Assembly (NCBI GenBank): GCA_028288365.1
Contig: JAQBNU010000089.1
Span: forward strand, 1 to 41,377
DNA length: 41,377 nucleotides
Source: Chitinophagaceae bacterium
GTDB taxonomy: Bacteria; Bacteroidota; Bacteroidia; Cytophagales; Cytophagaceae
Direction of reading: 5' to 3'
The notes below the pieces were generated by a model, which saw nothing but the letters and a program-made list of their open reading frames with translations, was not told where the DNA came from and did not search any database. The position numbers were made by a program, and so were the translations under genes. This document shows, piece after piece, positions 1 through 8,129 of this stretch. Each line of letters starts with the position of its first letter. Position 1 is the stretch's first letter.

Positions 1-2
1 GC

Positions 3-398
3 AAAGCCGATGCGGAAAAACTGATCAAAGAATTCGCTGAAAATCCGGAAGCAAAAGTATTGAACGGACGTTGGGGACCATATATTGCATTCGGCAAACT
101 GAACATTAAAATCCCTAAAGACCGCGAACCTTCTTCGGTGACATTGGAAGAAATTTTAGTATGGTCAGAAGGTGTTACAGCGAAACCATCACGCTGGGGA
201 CGGAAAGCAGCAGCGAAAGAACCAGCGAAGAAAGCTCCTGCTAAGAAGGCTGCCACTAAAAAAGCACCGGCTAAAAAAGCAGCAGCGAAGAAAAAAGCGC
301 CCGCAAAGAAAGCGGTAGCCAAAGAAAGCAAAGCTCCCGTAGCCAAGAAGCCTGCAGCGAAGAAAGTGGCAGCTAAAAAGGCAGCGAAGAAAAAATAA
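3..398 (+). CDS. topA: DNA topoisomerase I, C-terminal end (partial)
   Basis: The reading frame is open from the left edge, so this is the 3' end of a longer gene; the TTG at 60 is an internal Leu codon, not a start. The visible part opens with a module of the kind found at the C-terminus of Bacteroidota topoisomerase I (NGRWGPYIAFGKLNIKIPKD). It is followed by about 65 residues made almost only of Lys, Ala and Pro in KKAPAKKA-type units, resembling the tail of histone H1. Type IA topoisomerases relax negative supercoils through a Tyr in the upstream part, which lies outside the window. The basic tail is expected to bind DNA and keep the enzyme processive. The family call rests on the short GRWGPYI module plus the tail and is fairly secure. 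Confidence 0.85.
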   Translation, partial: KADAEKLIKEFAENPEAKVLNGRWGPYIAFGKLNIKIPKDREPSSVTLEEILVWSEGVTAKPSRWGRKAAAKEPAKKAPAKKAATKKAPAKKAAAKKKAPAKKAVAKESKAPVAKKPAAKKVAAKKAAKKK

Positions 399-441
399 TT
401 TGTGCGAGCAGTAAGCCGTGAACTGCTATGAAAATGAATTG

Positions 442-482
442 ATGGTAAGTAAAGGTTGCATTTTGTAACTTATACTTACCAT
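442..482 (+). terminator. Hairpin downstream of topA
   Basis: ATGGTAAGTA (442-451) is the exact reverse complement of 473-482. The inner part, GGTTGCA against TGTAACT, also pairs when G-U is allowed, leaving a tiny TTT loop. It lies 44 nt after the topA stop and is followed by AT-rich sequence rather than a pure T run, so it is a probable terminator or 3'-end stabiliser. Confidence 0.6.
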
Positions 483-528
483 TATTTATTTATAACGACT
501 TACTCTTTCCCTATTCTCCTATAGATAT

Positions 529-1224
529 ATGAAAAACATCGTCGTACTATCCGGCGCGGGCATCAGCGCTGAAAGCGGTATCAAAACCTTCCGCGATTCC
601 GGTGGCTTGTGGGAAGGATACGATATTCAGGAAGTGGCTACACCAGAAGGTTTTTATAAGAATCCTGCCTTGGTACTGGATTTTTATAACATGCGCCGCA
701 AGCAGGCATTGACAGCTGAACCCAATGCCGGACATCTGGCGTTGGTGGAATTGGAAAAGCATTTTCAGGTTCATGTCATTACTCAAAACGTAGACAACTT
801 GCATGAGAAAGCAGGTTCCTCTCAAATTCTTCATTTGCACGGAGAACTTTTTAAATCACGCAGTACCTCCAATCCCTCTCTTGTGTACGATGTACAAGGC
901 TGGGAATTAAAACTGGGAGACACTTGTGAAAGAGGTTCTCAACTTCGTCCGCACATCGTATGGTTTGGTGAAGCAGTGTCCGCCATGGACCAGGCCATCA
1001 AAGAAGTTCGTAAAGCGGATGTACTCATTATTGTAGGCACTTCTATGCAGGTCTATCCTGCTGCAGGGTTAATTGATTACGCGGCACAAGGCATACCGAT
1101 TTATGTAATAGATCCTAATATGCCTTCCATTAACGCACGACCGAATCTTCACCTCATTACCCAACCGGCATCGATAGGATTAACCGATGTAGTAAATCAA
1201 TTGATAATGAACAATGAACAGTAA
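529..1224 (+). CDS. cobB: NAD-dependent protein deacylase, sirtuin class III (CobB/SIRT5-like)
   Basis: Sirtuins remove acyl groups from lysines, consuming NAD+ and releasing nicotinamide and O-acyl-ADP-ribose. The NAD-binding GAGISAESGIKTFR is at residues 9-22, TQNVDNLH at 85-92, catalytic His104 in HLHGE, and the VWFGE strand follows. Tyr53 and Arg56 in FYNMRR match the Tyr-x-x-Arg pair that gives class III sirtuins a preference for succinyl and malonyl groups. The length of 231 aa is normal. The small domain, which in E. coli CobB carries four Zn-binding Cys, has only one Cys here (Cys133, the only one in the protein), so Zn binding is apparently lost. The last residues (NNEQ) are encoded by a repeat-like stretch. 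It is cytoplasmic and apparently monocistronic. Confidence 0.9.
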   Translation: MKNIVVLSGAGISAESGIKTFRDSGGLWEGYDIQEVATPEGFYKNPALVLDFYNMRRKQALTAEPNAGHLALVELEKHFQVHVITQNVDNLHEKAGSSQILHLHGELFKSRSTSNPSLVYDVQGWELKLGDTCERGSQLRPHIVWFGEAVSAMDQAIKEVRKADVLIIVGTSMQVYPAAGLIDYAAQGIPIYVIDPNMPSINARPNLHLITQPASIGLTDVVNQLIMNNEQ

Positions 1225-1270
1225 GCCACATCCCTATTGCTTACAGCCTATTGCTCCTTGCCCACTGTTC
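1216..1270 (+). terminator. Nested hairpin over the sirtuin stop codon
   Basis: GAACAGT (1216-1222) pairs with ACTGTTC (1264-1270), and inside it GTAAGC (1221-1226) pairs with GCTTAC (1239-1244). The two left arms overlap by two bases, so both cannot be complete together. The sequence continues TGATAAAAAG. It overlaps the stop codon and is built from short GAACAATGAACAGT-like words common in spacers of this window. Confidence 0.4.
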
Positions 1271-1376
1271 TGATAAAAAGTTGACGTCCTCATCTTTTTT
1301 CACTATTTTTACAGCAAGTTCCACGTCAGGAGTCATCTCCCACTTGTCACTAACTATTAACTACTAACAATTATCT

Positions 1377-1826
1377 ATGAGCAAATCACAAGAAACGTGG
1401 AACAAAAAAGAAACGGAGAAGAAGAAACAGCAGAAGAAAAAAGAAAAAGAACAGAAGAAGCAGGAGCGTAAAGACAATCCTAAATCTTCCAACATTGAAG
1501 ACATGATGGCCTACGTAGATGAATACGGTAACATCACTTCTACGCCTCCAGATCCTAAGAAAAAAATTAAAATCAACGAAGCCGACATTTCGATTGGTGT
1601 TGCCCGTCAGATAGCTACAGAAGTGGATACTGTGCGTAAAGGTACCGTAACGTTCTTCAATGAAAGCAAAGGATATGGGTTCATCAAAGACAGCGAAACT
1701 CAAGAAAGCATCTTTGTTCACGTTAATGGTTTGGAAGAACCCATCAAAGAAAACAACAAAGTAACCTTTGAAACTGAAAACAGTCCAAAAGGGCTGAACG
1801 CCATCAAAGTGAAACTATCGAAATAA
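1377..1826 (+). CDS. Cold-shock-domain protein with a charged N-terminal extension
   Basis: The last 65 residues form a cold-shock domain: KGTVTFFNESKGYGFIKD carries the RNP1 core (KGYGFI) and IFVHV is RNP2, the two aromatic-rich strands that bind single-stranded RNA or DNA. The first 35 residues are almost entirely Lys, Glu and Gln, followed by an acidic linker, so the protein is about twice the length of a CspA (149 aa). Such tailed CSD proteins are common in Bacteroidota. It probably acts as an RNA chaperone in the cytoplasm. The start is preceded by a low-complexity spacer of ACTATTAACTACTAAC type. The CSD call is secure; the exact role is inferred. Confidence 0.88.
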   Translation: MSKSQETWNKKETEKKKQQKKKEKEQKKQERKDNPKSSNIEDMMAYVDEYGNITSTPPDPKKKIKINEADISIGVARQIATEVDTVRKGTVTFFNESKGYGFIKDSETQESIFVHVNGLEEPIKENNKVTFETENSPKGLNAIKVKLSK

Positions 1827-2293
1827 ACACCTCTTTGTCCCATTCATCATCGTCGGCATTTTTTACAGGCCTTACCTGTAGCCGCGACAGCTGATGATAA
1901 GCTCCTGCCTCCTTCCTTATATTTTCGTTTCTACATTTCATTGAAAGAGACGAGAGAAACTCCTTTACTTTTACCTAAAAAGTGTTTAAACAATTAAGTA
2001 CCACACTACGTATTGGTTAGGAGGAGGCTTTCTATCCCCAAAAGCATATTTTTCACACTTAAATATGCTGCAATTTCACTACAAATATAACTTAACCATT
2101 AAAAATTATAATCATTTTAATCTTACTTGATAATATATAAATAACTATTAATCAATATATTAAATATTTAAACTTCTTTTAATTATATGCAATTAAGTAC
2201 AAAACATAACTTTATCACTAAATAGTATAAACTTTTTTATGTTTTTTATGTCTTATACTAGTGGACTGTTATGGCACATAACTCGCAAAAAGC
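1827..2293. other. 467-nt gene-free stretch: imperfect hairpin, then very AT-rich chitinase leader
   Basis: The first 90 nt contain an imperfect dyad (CATCATCGTCGGC against GCCGCGACAGCTGATGAT), possibly the end of the cold-shock gene transcript. From about 2060 the sequence is extremely AT-rich up to the chitinase start, as expected for a strong or regulated promoter region. I see no clean TAnnTTTG element and no convincing small ORF. Confidence 0.5.
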
Positions 2294-3940
2294 ATGAAAA
2301 AAAGAAATACGTTCGCTCTTATCGCATCTGTCTTATTTTTATTGGTTTATGCATTTAAACCGGCTTATGCTCAATTGCCTACTTCAGATCTGTTGGTTGG
2401 TTATCATCAGAACTGGAGCAGTCTTAAATTGAGTCAGGCACATGCCAATTACAATGTTATCTGTCTGGCTTTTGGCTTACCAGGAGGAGCTCCATCGGGT
2501 AATACATATAATATACAATATGCCTTACCTGCTGGTTATACTACCGTGGCTCAAATGACAACGGAGATCGATGCCTTGCATGCAGCAGGAAAAGTCGTGT
2601 TGTTGAGTATAGGAGGAGCAACCGGTCCAATAATGATTAATTCTGCCGCACAGCAAACCATTTTTGAAAATTCCATTACATCTATCTTTACCACGTATGG
2701 CAACAAAATCGATGGTATAGACATGGACCTTGAAACTTCTTCCATGGCTTTTGGTTCAACCTGGACGATGACAAGTCCTGCACCAGGCCAAACCTATATG
2801 GTGAACGGAATTAAAAACATCATGGCTACTTACCTTGCCACCAATGGCAAGAAGATGATCCTTACTATGGCTCCTGAAGTTATCTACTTAATGGGAGCTC
2901 TTTCCAACTACCAAATCACTAATACCAATGGTGGTGCATTCCTACCTATTCTTGACGGGTTAAGAGCAGACTTTGATTTGCTGCACATGCAATTGTATAA
3001 TGCCGGGGGCGCTTCAGGTGGCGTTGTTGCATGGAACAATACGATCTATTATGATAACGGGAACATGGATTTTGCTTTGGCCATGAATGAATCAGTGATC
3101 AAAGGATTTACATTACTCAATGGCAAAGGAACATTCACGGGTATTCCTGCTTCTAAAGTGGCATTTGGGTTACCCGCTACATCTGCGGCTTCTACAGCGG
3201 GGACAGGCTATGTCACTCCTGCCAAGATTTGTCCGGGTGTAAAATACTTTAAAGGGCTCATCACGAAAGCCGCTTCTGGCGTAGCATCTTATACCATGTC
3301 GGGTGCTTATCCAACCATGCGGGGTTTGATGACCTGGTCGATCAATGAAGACTTTACCAGTGTAAACGGTACATGGAACTTTGCCATCAATTTTAATACG
3401 GCTTGTAGCTTTAGCACATTGCCTGTGGAGTTCTCCGACTTCCAGGTAATGGAACAAGACCAAGGTGTATTCATCAGCTGGGAAACGGCAACAGAAGAGA
3501 ATGCACATCATTTCAGTATACAACGTTCTGCTGACGGTAAAGAGTTTACAGACATCGGCAGTGTACCGGCGACAGGCAATTCCAATACTGCACATTCCTA
3601 CAGTTATATCGATCCCACTACTCCAAGTGAAATTGTTTACTATCGTATCAAAGAAGTAGATGTAAACGGCGACGCCACCTATACTGCCATCAAGACCATA
3701 CACCCTCACCAATTGAATATCGCCGTATATCCCAACCCTTCGAAAGCCGCATTCACTTTGCGTTCAGATCAGGAACTGCAACTTATTTTACAAAACATAA
3801 ACGGTTCTGTACTTTCTACAACACAGTATACACCTAACGGATCTACTTTAAGTTTTGGAGAATCACTACCGGTCGGTATGTATATTTTATCCGTACAGGG
3901 AATCGGAGCAAGCGAAAGCATCAGACTAGTGAAAGAATAG
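2294..3940 (+). CDS. Secreted chitinase, glycoside hydrolase family 18, with T9SS sorting domain
   Basis: This 548-aa protein starts with a Sec signal peptide (KKRN, then a hydrophobic run ending AYAQ). The GH18 barrel spans roughly residues 30-375. It holds the hallmark DGIDMDLE at 140-147, with Glu147 the predicted proton donor that cleaves beta-1,4 GlcNAc linkages by substrate-assisted catalysis. An Ig/FN3-like module follows (about 376-470; starts PVEFSDF), typical of T9SS cargo. The C-terminal sorting domain is about 475-548 (VYPNPS, then LPVGMYILSVQG). It should be exported by T9SS to the cell surface or medium to degrade chitin, or host or cell-wall glycans if the specificity differs. 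The same module-plus-CTD arrangement recurs in the protein at 26456. Confidence 0.9.
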   Translation: MKKRNTFALIASVLFLLVYAFKPAYAQLPTSDLLVGYHQNWSSLKLSQAHANYNVICLAFGLPGGAPSGNTYNIQYALPAGYTTVAQMTTEIDALHAAGKVVLLSIGGATGPIMINSAAQQTIFENSITSIFTTYGNKIDGIDMDLETSSMAFGSTWTMTSPAPGQTYMVNGIKNIMATYLATNGKKMILTMAPEVIYLMGALSNYQITNTNGGAFLPILDGLRADFDLLHMQLYNAGGASGGVVAWNNTIYYDNGNMDFALAMNESVIKGFTLLNGKGTFTGIPASKVAFGLPATSAASTAGTGYVTPAKICPGVKYFKGLITKAASGVASYTMSGAYPTMRGLMTWSINEDFTSVNGTWNFAINFNTACSFSTLPVEFSDFQVMEQDQGVFISWETATEENAHHFSIQRSADGKEFTDIGSVPATGNSNTAHSYSYIDPTTPSEIVYYRIKEVDVNGDATYTAIKTIHPHQLNIAVYPNPSKAAFTLRSDQELQLILQNINGSVLSTTQYTPNGSTLSFGESLPVGMYILSVQGIGASESIRLVKE

Positions 3941-3960
3941 TATCTGTCTTTCCTTCCAGA

Positions 3961-4004
3961 AAAAGGTACTGGCATAAAGCCATTACCTTTTTTTATGCCA
4001 GTAC
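3961..4004 (+). terminator. Terminator-like hairpin with two competing stems after the chitinase
   Basis: GTACTGGCATA (3966-3976) is the perfect reverse complement of 3994-4004. The same left arm can pair instead with 3979-3991: AAAAGGTACTGGC (3961-3973) matches 12 of 13 positions. The two folds exclude each other. It lies 20 nt after the chitinase stop. Confidence 0.6.
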
Positions 4005-4179
4005 TTCATCTAGTCCAATTTTTTAAGCTAATATTCTAATTGCAAAGCATTTATTAACAAATAAATCCATCCGCTTATCATTTTTACATTGAAGAGTGAT
4101 ATCTTAATATATTCTTAACATTGTGAGGTAAAAAACATCCACATACAATCATTTTTACAGCTAAAGATCATCATCAAGC

Positions 4180-4296
4180 ATGAAAAATACACCCATTAAA
4201 AAAATCAACCGATATATAGCATGTACTGTTCTTGTAGCAGATGCCATCCCTTCCAAAACCGTAACTGATCTCATGATCAGAGAACAAACAAAATAA
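4180..4296 (+). CDS. Possible 38-aa ORF of unknown function
   Basis: A short frame beginning MKNTPIKKINRY runs to a TAA at 4294-4296, 24 nt before the next gene. It is basic at the start with a short hydrophobic patch (ACTVLVA), too weak for a clear signal peptide. A small dyad (CTGATC, 4-nt spacer, GATCAG; 4265-4280) sits inside it. It might be a real small gene, a gene remnant or chance. No family recognised. Confidence 0.25.
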   Translation: MKNTPIKKINRYIACTVLVADAIPSKTVTDLMIREQTK

Positions 4297-4320
4297 TTAC
4301 TATCCACCTAGTAACGACTT

Positions 4321-4590
4321 ATGGTCAACTCAAACATGAAAGAAAAAATCGTTAGAATCATCGATGTATTCGACAAAGCAACAGAACGTCACATAAAGGA
4401 AATCGACGTTACCGCAATTGATGTGAAAGTATGGAAGAGTATTTTTACTATGCGGGAAGACGATCATAACATGCTTATGATTTATGACATCAGCCCGGCC
4501 GAAGCAGAGCATGTAAAAAAACATGTCTCTATACATTTTGATTTCGACACCTGCATTTATCAGATTGGATGTTATATTGAGAACAGTTAA
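4321..4590 (+). CDS. Small hypothetical protein, 89 aa
   Basis: No family recognised with certainty. It is a soluble, acidic protein without signal or membrane segment; the second half (ISPAEAEHVKKHV, then HFDFDTCIYQIGCYIE) reads as an alpha/beta fold ending in two strands, like short DUF proteins that sit beside toxins or enzymes. An alternative start is Met6. The GNAT gene begins 3 nt after its stop, so the two are almost certainly co-translated. It may be a partner of the acetyltransferase, which is inference from position only. Confidence 0.6.
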   Translation: MVNSNMKEKIVRIIDVFDKATERHIKEIDVTAIDVKVWKSIFTMREDDHNMLMIYDISPAEAEHVKKHVSIHFDFDTCIYQIGCYIENS

Positions 4591-4593
4591 ACG

Positions 4594-5055
4594 GTGGAAG
4601 AACTATTGAACATCAACTACATTCCTTTTCAGGAAGATTATAAGGAAGAACTGTTGGATATGGTGATGTCTTTATACAAAGAAGACCCAGATGGCGCACA
4701 CATGACGCCAGACAAAATTGAACGCACAATTGAATTTCTTAGCTCACATCCAGGTGCAGGTGAAATTGTATTATTCACCGATACTCATCACATAGCAGGA
4801 TATGCTATTCTGATCAATTACTGGAGCAACGAATATGGAGGTACGGTTCTTTTTATTGATGAGTTATTTGTCAAAAAAAAATATCGAGGTAAAAATGTCG
4901 GCAGTGATTTTATTCAACACCTGATAGCAGATGTGCACGATGAATACCAATCTATCGTTCTGGAAGTGATACCAAGCAATGAGCAAGCGATGAGGCTTTA
5001 CGGCAGACTTGGATTTAAAACAGCCTCAAACAATTTCTTGCGGCATAGCAAATAA
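4594..5055 (+). CDS. GNAT-family N-acetyltransferase
   Basis: GNAT enzymes move an acetyl group from acetyl-CoA to an amine of a small molecule or protein. Motif A is visible as LFVKKKYRGKNVGSDF, with the R-x-x-x-x-G pyrophosphate loop slightly off the usual Q/R-x-x-G-x-G/A. Motif B follows as EVIPSNEQAMRLYGRLGFK, the usual N-x-x-A-x-x-L-Y-x-x-x-G-F signature. The length of 153 aa is normal. The start is a GTG placed 3 nt after the upstream stop, which supports translational coupling with the 89-aa protein. The substrate cannot be read from the sequence. Confidence 0.85.
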   Translation: MEELLNINYIPFQEDYKEELLDMVMSLYKEDPDGAHMTPDKIERTIEFLSSHPGAGEIVLFTDTHHIAGYAILINYWSNEYGGTVLFIDELFVKKKYRGKNVGSDFIQHLIADVHDEYQSIVLEVIPSNEQAMRLYGRLGFKTASNNFLRHSK

Positions 5056-5104
5056 GATCGCTCATATTTCAAAAAACATTTTTATAATTATGGGCACGTT
5101 TTAC

Positions 5105-5112
5105 TATTTTTG
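5105..5112 (+). promoter_or_regulatory. Candidate Bacteroidota -7 element (TATTTTTG)
   Basis: TATTTTTG fits the Bacteroidota consensus TAnnTTTG, with a T-rich stretch (5079-5083) about 21 nt upstream in the -33 position. It would start transcription about 40 nt before the YCF48-like lipoprotein gene. Confidence 0.5.
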
Positions 5113-5160
5113 AGGCATTAACAAACGATACCAATCTTTAACTTTTCAATTCTCCATTCC

Positions 5161-6225
5161 ATGAAACCCTTCTCTTCTTTCAAAAAAAAATTCCCTCTTT
5201 TTTATCTGTGTCTTCTGCTGACCATGATGACCTGCTTAGGAACTAGCTGTCGTTGCCACCGACAACCCGATGATCCATCTCCTTCAGGCAGTAATGTAAC
5301 CGGCGACTGGTTGATCAGTTCTTTTCCGGACGCCAACAACGGCTTCATAGCTGGTTCTAGCGGAGCACTAGCCAAGACGACAGATGGAGGAAATAATTAT
5401 ACCGCTATTACAGGATTAACCACTGAAAACATTTATGCCTGTTATTTTCTAAGTGCTTCTACCGGTTTCATTGCAGGAGATAATAATTTCTTTTTGATGA
5501 CACAAAACGGAGGGACAGACTGGACAAGTCCTACTATTCATACTACGCTTCCTACTCCTACCAATTTCAGAGGGCTTTATTTTTATAACAGCCAAATCGG
5601 TTTTGCAGCTGCAGGATGTCACAGTGGTACTAGCTCTATATTGCTAAAGACAACAGATGGCGGTGCAAACTGGTACTTATCTAATACCGGTATAAATGGA
5701 GGAGCAGCTTACTCAATATATTTTACAGATGCGAACAACGGTTATGTAGGAGGAAACTACGGATATGTATACAAAACAACTGACGGTGGAGCAAACTGGA
5801 GTGGTCAGGCTGTATTTCAATCGAACGGTATATTATCGGGCTTTGCTTTTACAAATGCAAACACCGGTTACATTACGACTACTATTGGCTCTCCTACTTC
5901 CGGAGATGTTACTACCCTCCTGACAACAACCGATGCAGGAGTACATTGGACCAGCAATACTTCTCTTATTCCTAACTATCCATACGGCAACGGTATTGTA
6001 TCCTTATCAAACATCAAATTTTTCGATGCCAGCAACGGTTATATTGTAGGCGGAAATATCGCACTCAATAAAGGAATTGCTTACACCACAACCAATGGAG
6101 GTGCCAATTGGAATGTAGTCACCACGCCTGACTGCGGACGACTGATTGGCTTATCTTTGAATGCCGGTACACCTAACAAAGTATACACGGTAGGACTAAA
6201 CAATGCTAAAATTAAGATTCAGTAA
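5161..6225 (+). CDS. YCF48-like beta-propeller lipoprotein
   Basis: This 354-aa protein has a lysine-rich N-terminus, a hydrophobic helix and a Cys in LGTSC, suggesting a lipoprotein signal although Gly at -3 is atypical. The body contains repeats of the form KTTDGGANW (for example KTTDGGNNYT, LKTTDGGANWY, YKTTDGGANWS, TTTNGGANWN) alternating with GFIAG or GYVGG strands, the signature of YCF48/BNR-type beta-propellers. These fold as seven-bladed propellers that bind other proteins or ligands. Plant and cyanobacterial Ycf48 assists photosystem II assembly, but Bacteroidota versions are envelope proteins of unknown role. It appears monocistronic, with a promoter-like element before it and a strong terminator after it. 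Confidence 0.82.
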   Translation: MKPFSSFKKKFPLFYLCLLLTMMTCLGTSCRCHRQPDDPSPSGSNVTGDWLISSFPDANNGFIAGSSGALAKTTDGGNNYTAITGLTTENIYACYFLSASTGFIAGDNNFFLMTQNGGTDWTSPTIHTTLPTPTNFRGLYFYNSQIGFAAAGCHSGTSSILLKTTDGGANWYLSNTGINGGAAYSIYFTDANNGYVGGNYGYVYKTTDGGANWSGQAVFQSNGILSGFAFTNANTGYITTTIGSPTSGDVTTLLTTTDAGVHWTSNTSLIPNYPYGNGIVSLSNIKFFDASNGYIVGGNIALNKGIAYTTTNGGANWNVVTTPDCGRLIGLSLNAGTPNKVYTVGLNNAKIKIQ

Positions 6226-6290
6226 AATTAATTTCCATCCATCAACAAAAAATCTTAGACCTTAAATACTGCGTTAATTTTCTAGCAAAA

Positions 6291-6321
6291 AACAGCGTTG
6301 CATGTCAAATGCAACGCTGTT
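6291..6321 (+). terminator. Intrinsic-type terminator, 13-bp perfect stem
   Basis: AACAGCGTTGCAT (6291-6303) pairs perfectly with 6309-6321 across a GTCAA loop, followed by ATTTTATG. It ends the YCF48-like gene. Confidence 0.8.
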
Positions 6322-6518
6322 ATTTTATGCGCCCCGCATCAAATAACATCTTTAACCCATTCCATTTTTTTAATCCATCTCTTATACTTTTAATTTTTAT
6401 CCAAAAAGATTTCATTACTGAGAAATATTATCCACATGAGGTGTTATCTTCTCGTTTTGTAAAACTTTTTACTCAGAGCCTCCGTTAACACTAATATATC
6501 ACATGAACGAGAGTGCTT

Positions 6519-6743
6519 ATGTCTACATCAAGTATGGTTGAATTTCAATGCATCAAAAAACCAGATATCCCAAGTTTATCAGGTTTCAAAGTAGGAGAAA
6601 AATATACGGGACGTACCTTTAATGGTGTGTACCTCATCACTCCGGTATGGGGTGGAGCTGATCCCACAATGATCATCGATGGAAAACAATTTACCGCTTA
6701 TTTTCAAGTGGTCAACAAACGCAGTGTGAATGCTGTAGCATAA
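6519..6743 (+). CDS. Small hypothetical protein, 74 aa
   Basis: I do not recognise this family. The ATG at 6519 is preferred to the in-frame GTG at 6513. The protein is soluble, Gly- and aromatic-rich and looks all-beta (GEKYTGRTFNGVYLITP, then WGGADPTMIIDGKQ), like a small SH3-type barrel. The gene stands alone in its region. It is probably real given clean codon use over its length. Confidence 0.55.
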   Translation: MSTSSMVEFQCIKKPDIPSLSGFKVGEKYTGRTFNGVYLITPVWGGADPTMIIDGKQFTAYFQVVNKRSVNAVA

Positions 6744-6976
6744 TAAACAAAAGCATTCATACTGTTTTTATTTTTATTTGCAAACACTTACAGCTTTAGG
6801 CAATGTGCCTATGATTGATTTGGATTGTGTTTACGAAAAGGAACCCTGAAGGGTAAATAAACCGCAAATCCCTTCTCTCTTTTACCGCGTCTATTTTTTC
6901 ATAAATTTGATTATATTGAATGCTTGTCAAAAGAAGGCTATTCATACAACCCTTTATTTATCCCAACCCCATTACC

Positions 6977-7303
6977 ATGAAAAAAACAATTGTTATCGTA
7001 AGCATTTTGCTCATAGGTGCATTCTTTCTGGGAAGTTTTATTCAACGCAGTAAAGAAGGTATAGCCACAGAAGAGTACGCACTGGTTGATGTATTTGAAA
7101 AAGGTCACACCAAATTGATCCTTGTTTCTATTGGTGAAAAAAAATATGAACCCATCTGCTGCAAAACCACTGACAAAGCAGACCTTACGCCAGTCATGAG
7201 AGAATTGAATCTCCTCAACCGTGAGGGATTTGAAATAGTAAATGTATCAACAACAGGTGTTGAACACCCTAGGCATTTGTTTATGCTAAAAAGAAAAATA
7301 TAA
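6977..7303 (+). CDS. Single-pass membrane or secreted hypothetical protein, 108 aa
   Basis: The frame is open from 6920, but the ATG at 6977 gives a typical N-terminus: KKT followed by a hydrophobic helix (IVIVSILLIGAFFLGSFI). The rest is a small periplasmic domain with a Cys pair (CC in PICCKTTD) and a final sheet-like stretch (HLFMLKRKI). The pattern in which a row of residues precedes LLNREGFEIVNVSTT resembles DUF4177-like small domains, but I cannot confirm that. It converges with the minus-strand gene at 7400, with a shared hairpin between them. Confidence 0.55.
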   Translation: MKKTIVIVSILLIGAFFLGSFIQRSKEGIATEEYALVDVFEKGHTKLILVSIGEKKYEPICCKTTDKADLTPVMRELNLLNREGFEIVNVSTTGVEHPRHLFMLKRKI

Positions 7304-7318
7304 TTATACAATAAAAAG

Positions 7319-7362
7319 GATGAGCGAGAAGAAACGAAATCATTCGTTCCCACTCGCTCATC
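7319..7362. terminator. Bidirectional terminator between convergent genes
   Basis: GATGAGCGAG (7319-7328) is the perfect reverse complement of 7353-7362, with a second short stem (AACGA/TCGTT) in the loop. It is flanked by AT-rich sequence and lies between genes ending at 7303 (+) and 7400 (-). Confidence 0.65.
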
Positions 7363-7399
7363 TGTTAACTTTTGCAACTACTGTTTACTTATACTTACG

Positions 7400-7663
7400 T
7401 TACGCCAACCTCGTTTTTGCTTTCGTCAAAAACTCTCCTACCGTTTTCAAGATTTCATTATACTTCGTTTGTGTCATTGCTAATCCCTCTTTATTTGCTG
7501 CTACAAAGAACATTGCTACTTCTGTAGAATAAGCATGAAGATCGCTTTTAATGTTTTCAATAGCACTTAAGGAATTGGAATTGGCAGAAGAAGATAATGC
7601 ATCTAATTGTTTAGTAGCGTCCTTAAACAATCCGATGACCTGATTATAAAATTCTGTATCCAT
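7400..7663 (-). CDS. Small helical hypothetical protein, 87 aa
   Basis: No family recognised. The protein has no signal or membrane segment and is predicted by eye to be almost wholly alpha-helical with heptad-like spacing of hydrophobics (VIGLFKDATKQLDAL, then YNEILKTVGEFLTKAKT), like a short coiled-coil or four-helix protein. It is the only minus-strand gene in this region and has a clean convergent terminator. Confidence 0.6.
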   Translation of the reverse strand: MDTEFYNQVIGLFKDATKQLDALSSSANSNSLSAIENIKSDLHAYSTEVAMFFVAANKEGLAMTQTKYNEILKTVGEFLTKAKTRLA

Positions 7664-8129
7664 GATCGTATACTTTTTTTTGGTACATGGTTAAAACTAT
7701 AATTTTCAGGGTTAAGTTCAATTGCTGTATAAAATTATCCCTTGGATACCACCAAATAAACCTATCCACTAGAATGGCATTTGGATTATACAAAGAGAAA
7801 ATGCCTTTTTTGTTTTTTATTCTTATGCGGGATTGATTTTAAATGATACAGTATGCCTGTCTTTGCTCTTCCCTTTTTTCAGTTTATAACGAAAAGCCAA
7901 AACAAGAACGTCAGAAAAAACTTGCTTGCTTTTTGCTTTAACCATTGACCATAAAAAGGCGATTGACACGAGTTTCACCTTCATTTCAAGCCAATTTTTA
8001 CTTTTTCATTTAAAAAAAATAAAAAATCACGCTTAACTACTCCGGCGTCTTCTCTGCGATGGCACATTTAAATGTTTGCAAGCGAAATGTTTCTCCTAAA
8101 AAAACTCACAGCTAATTTTAAAAAATCAC
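7664..8129. other. 466-nt gene-free stretch
   Basis: AT-rich spacer between divergent genes. A 32-codon plus-strand frame starting near 7842 is too weak to call. No clear promoter consensus or long dyad seen. Confidence 0.4.

Noticed and set aside
3170..3712. 180-aa minus-strand ORF inside the chitinase
   Set aside because: It is antisense to a clearly coding GH18/FN3 region and has no recognisable domain.
8072..8129. Start of the DNRLRE protein at 8072
   Set aside because: That reading has no signal peptide, while the overlapping frame from 8130 encodes a full lipoprotein signal; the frame change at A7 explains both.
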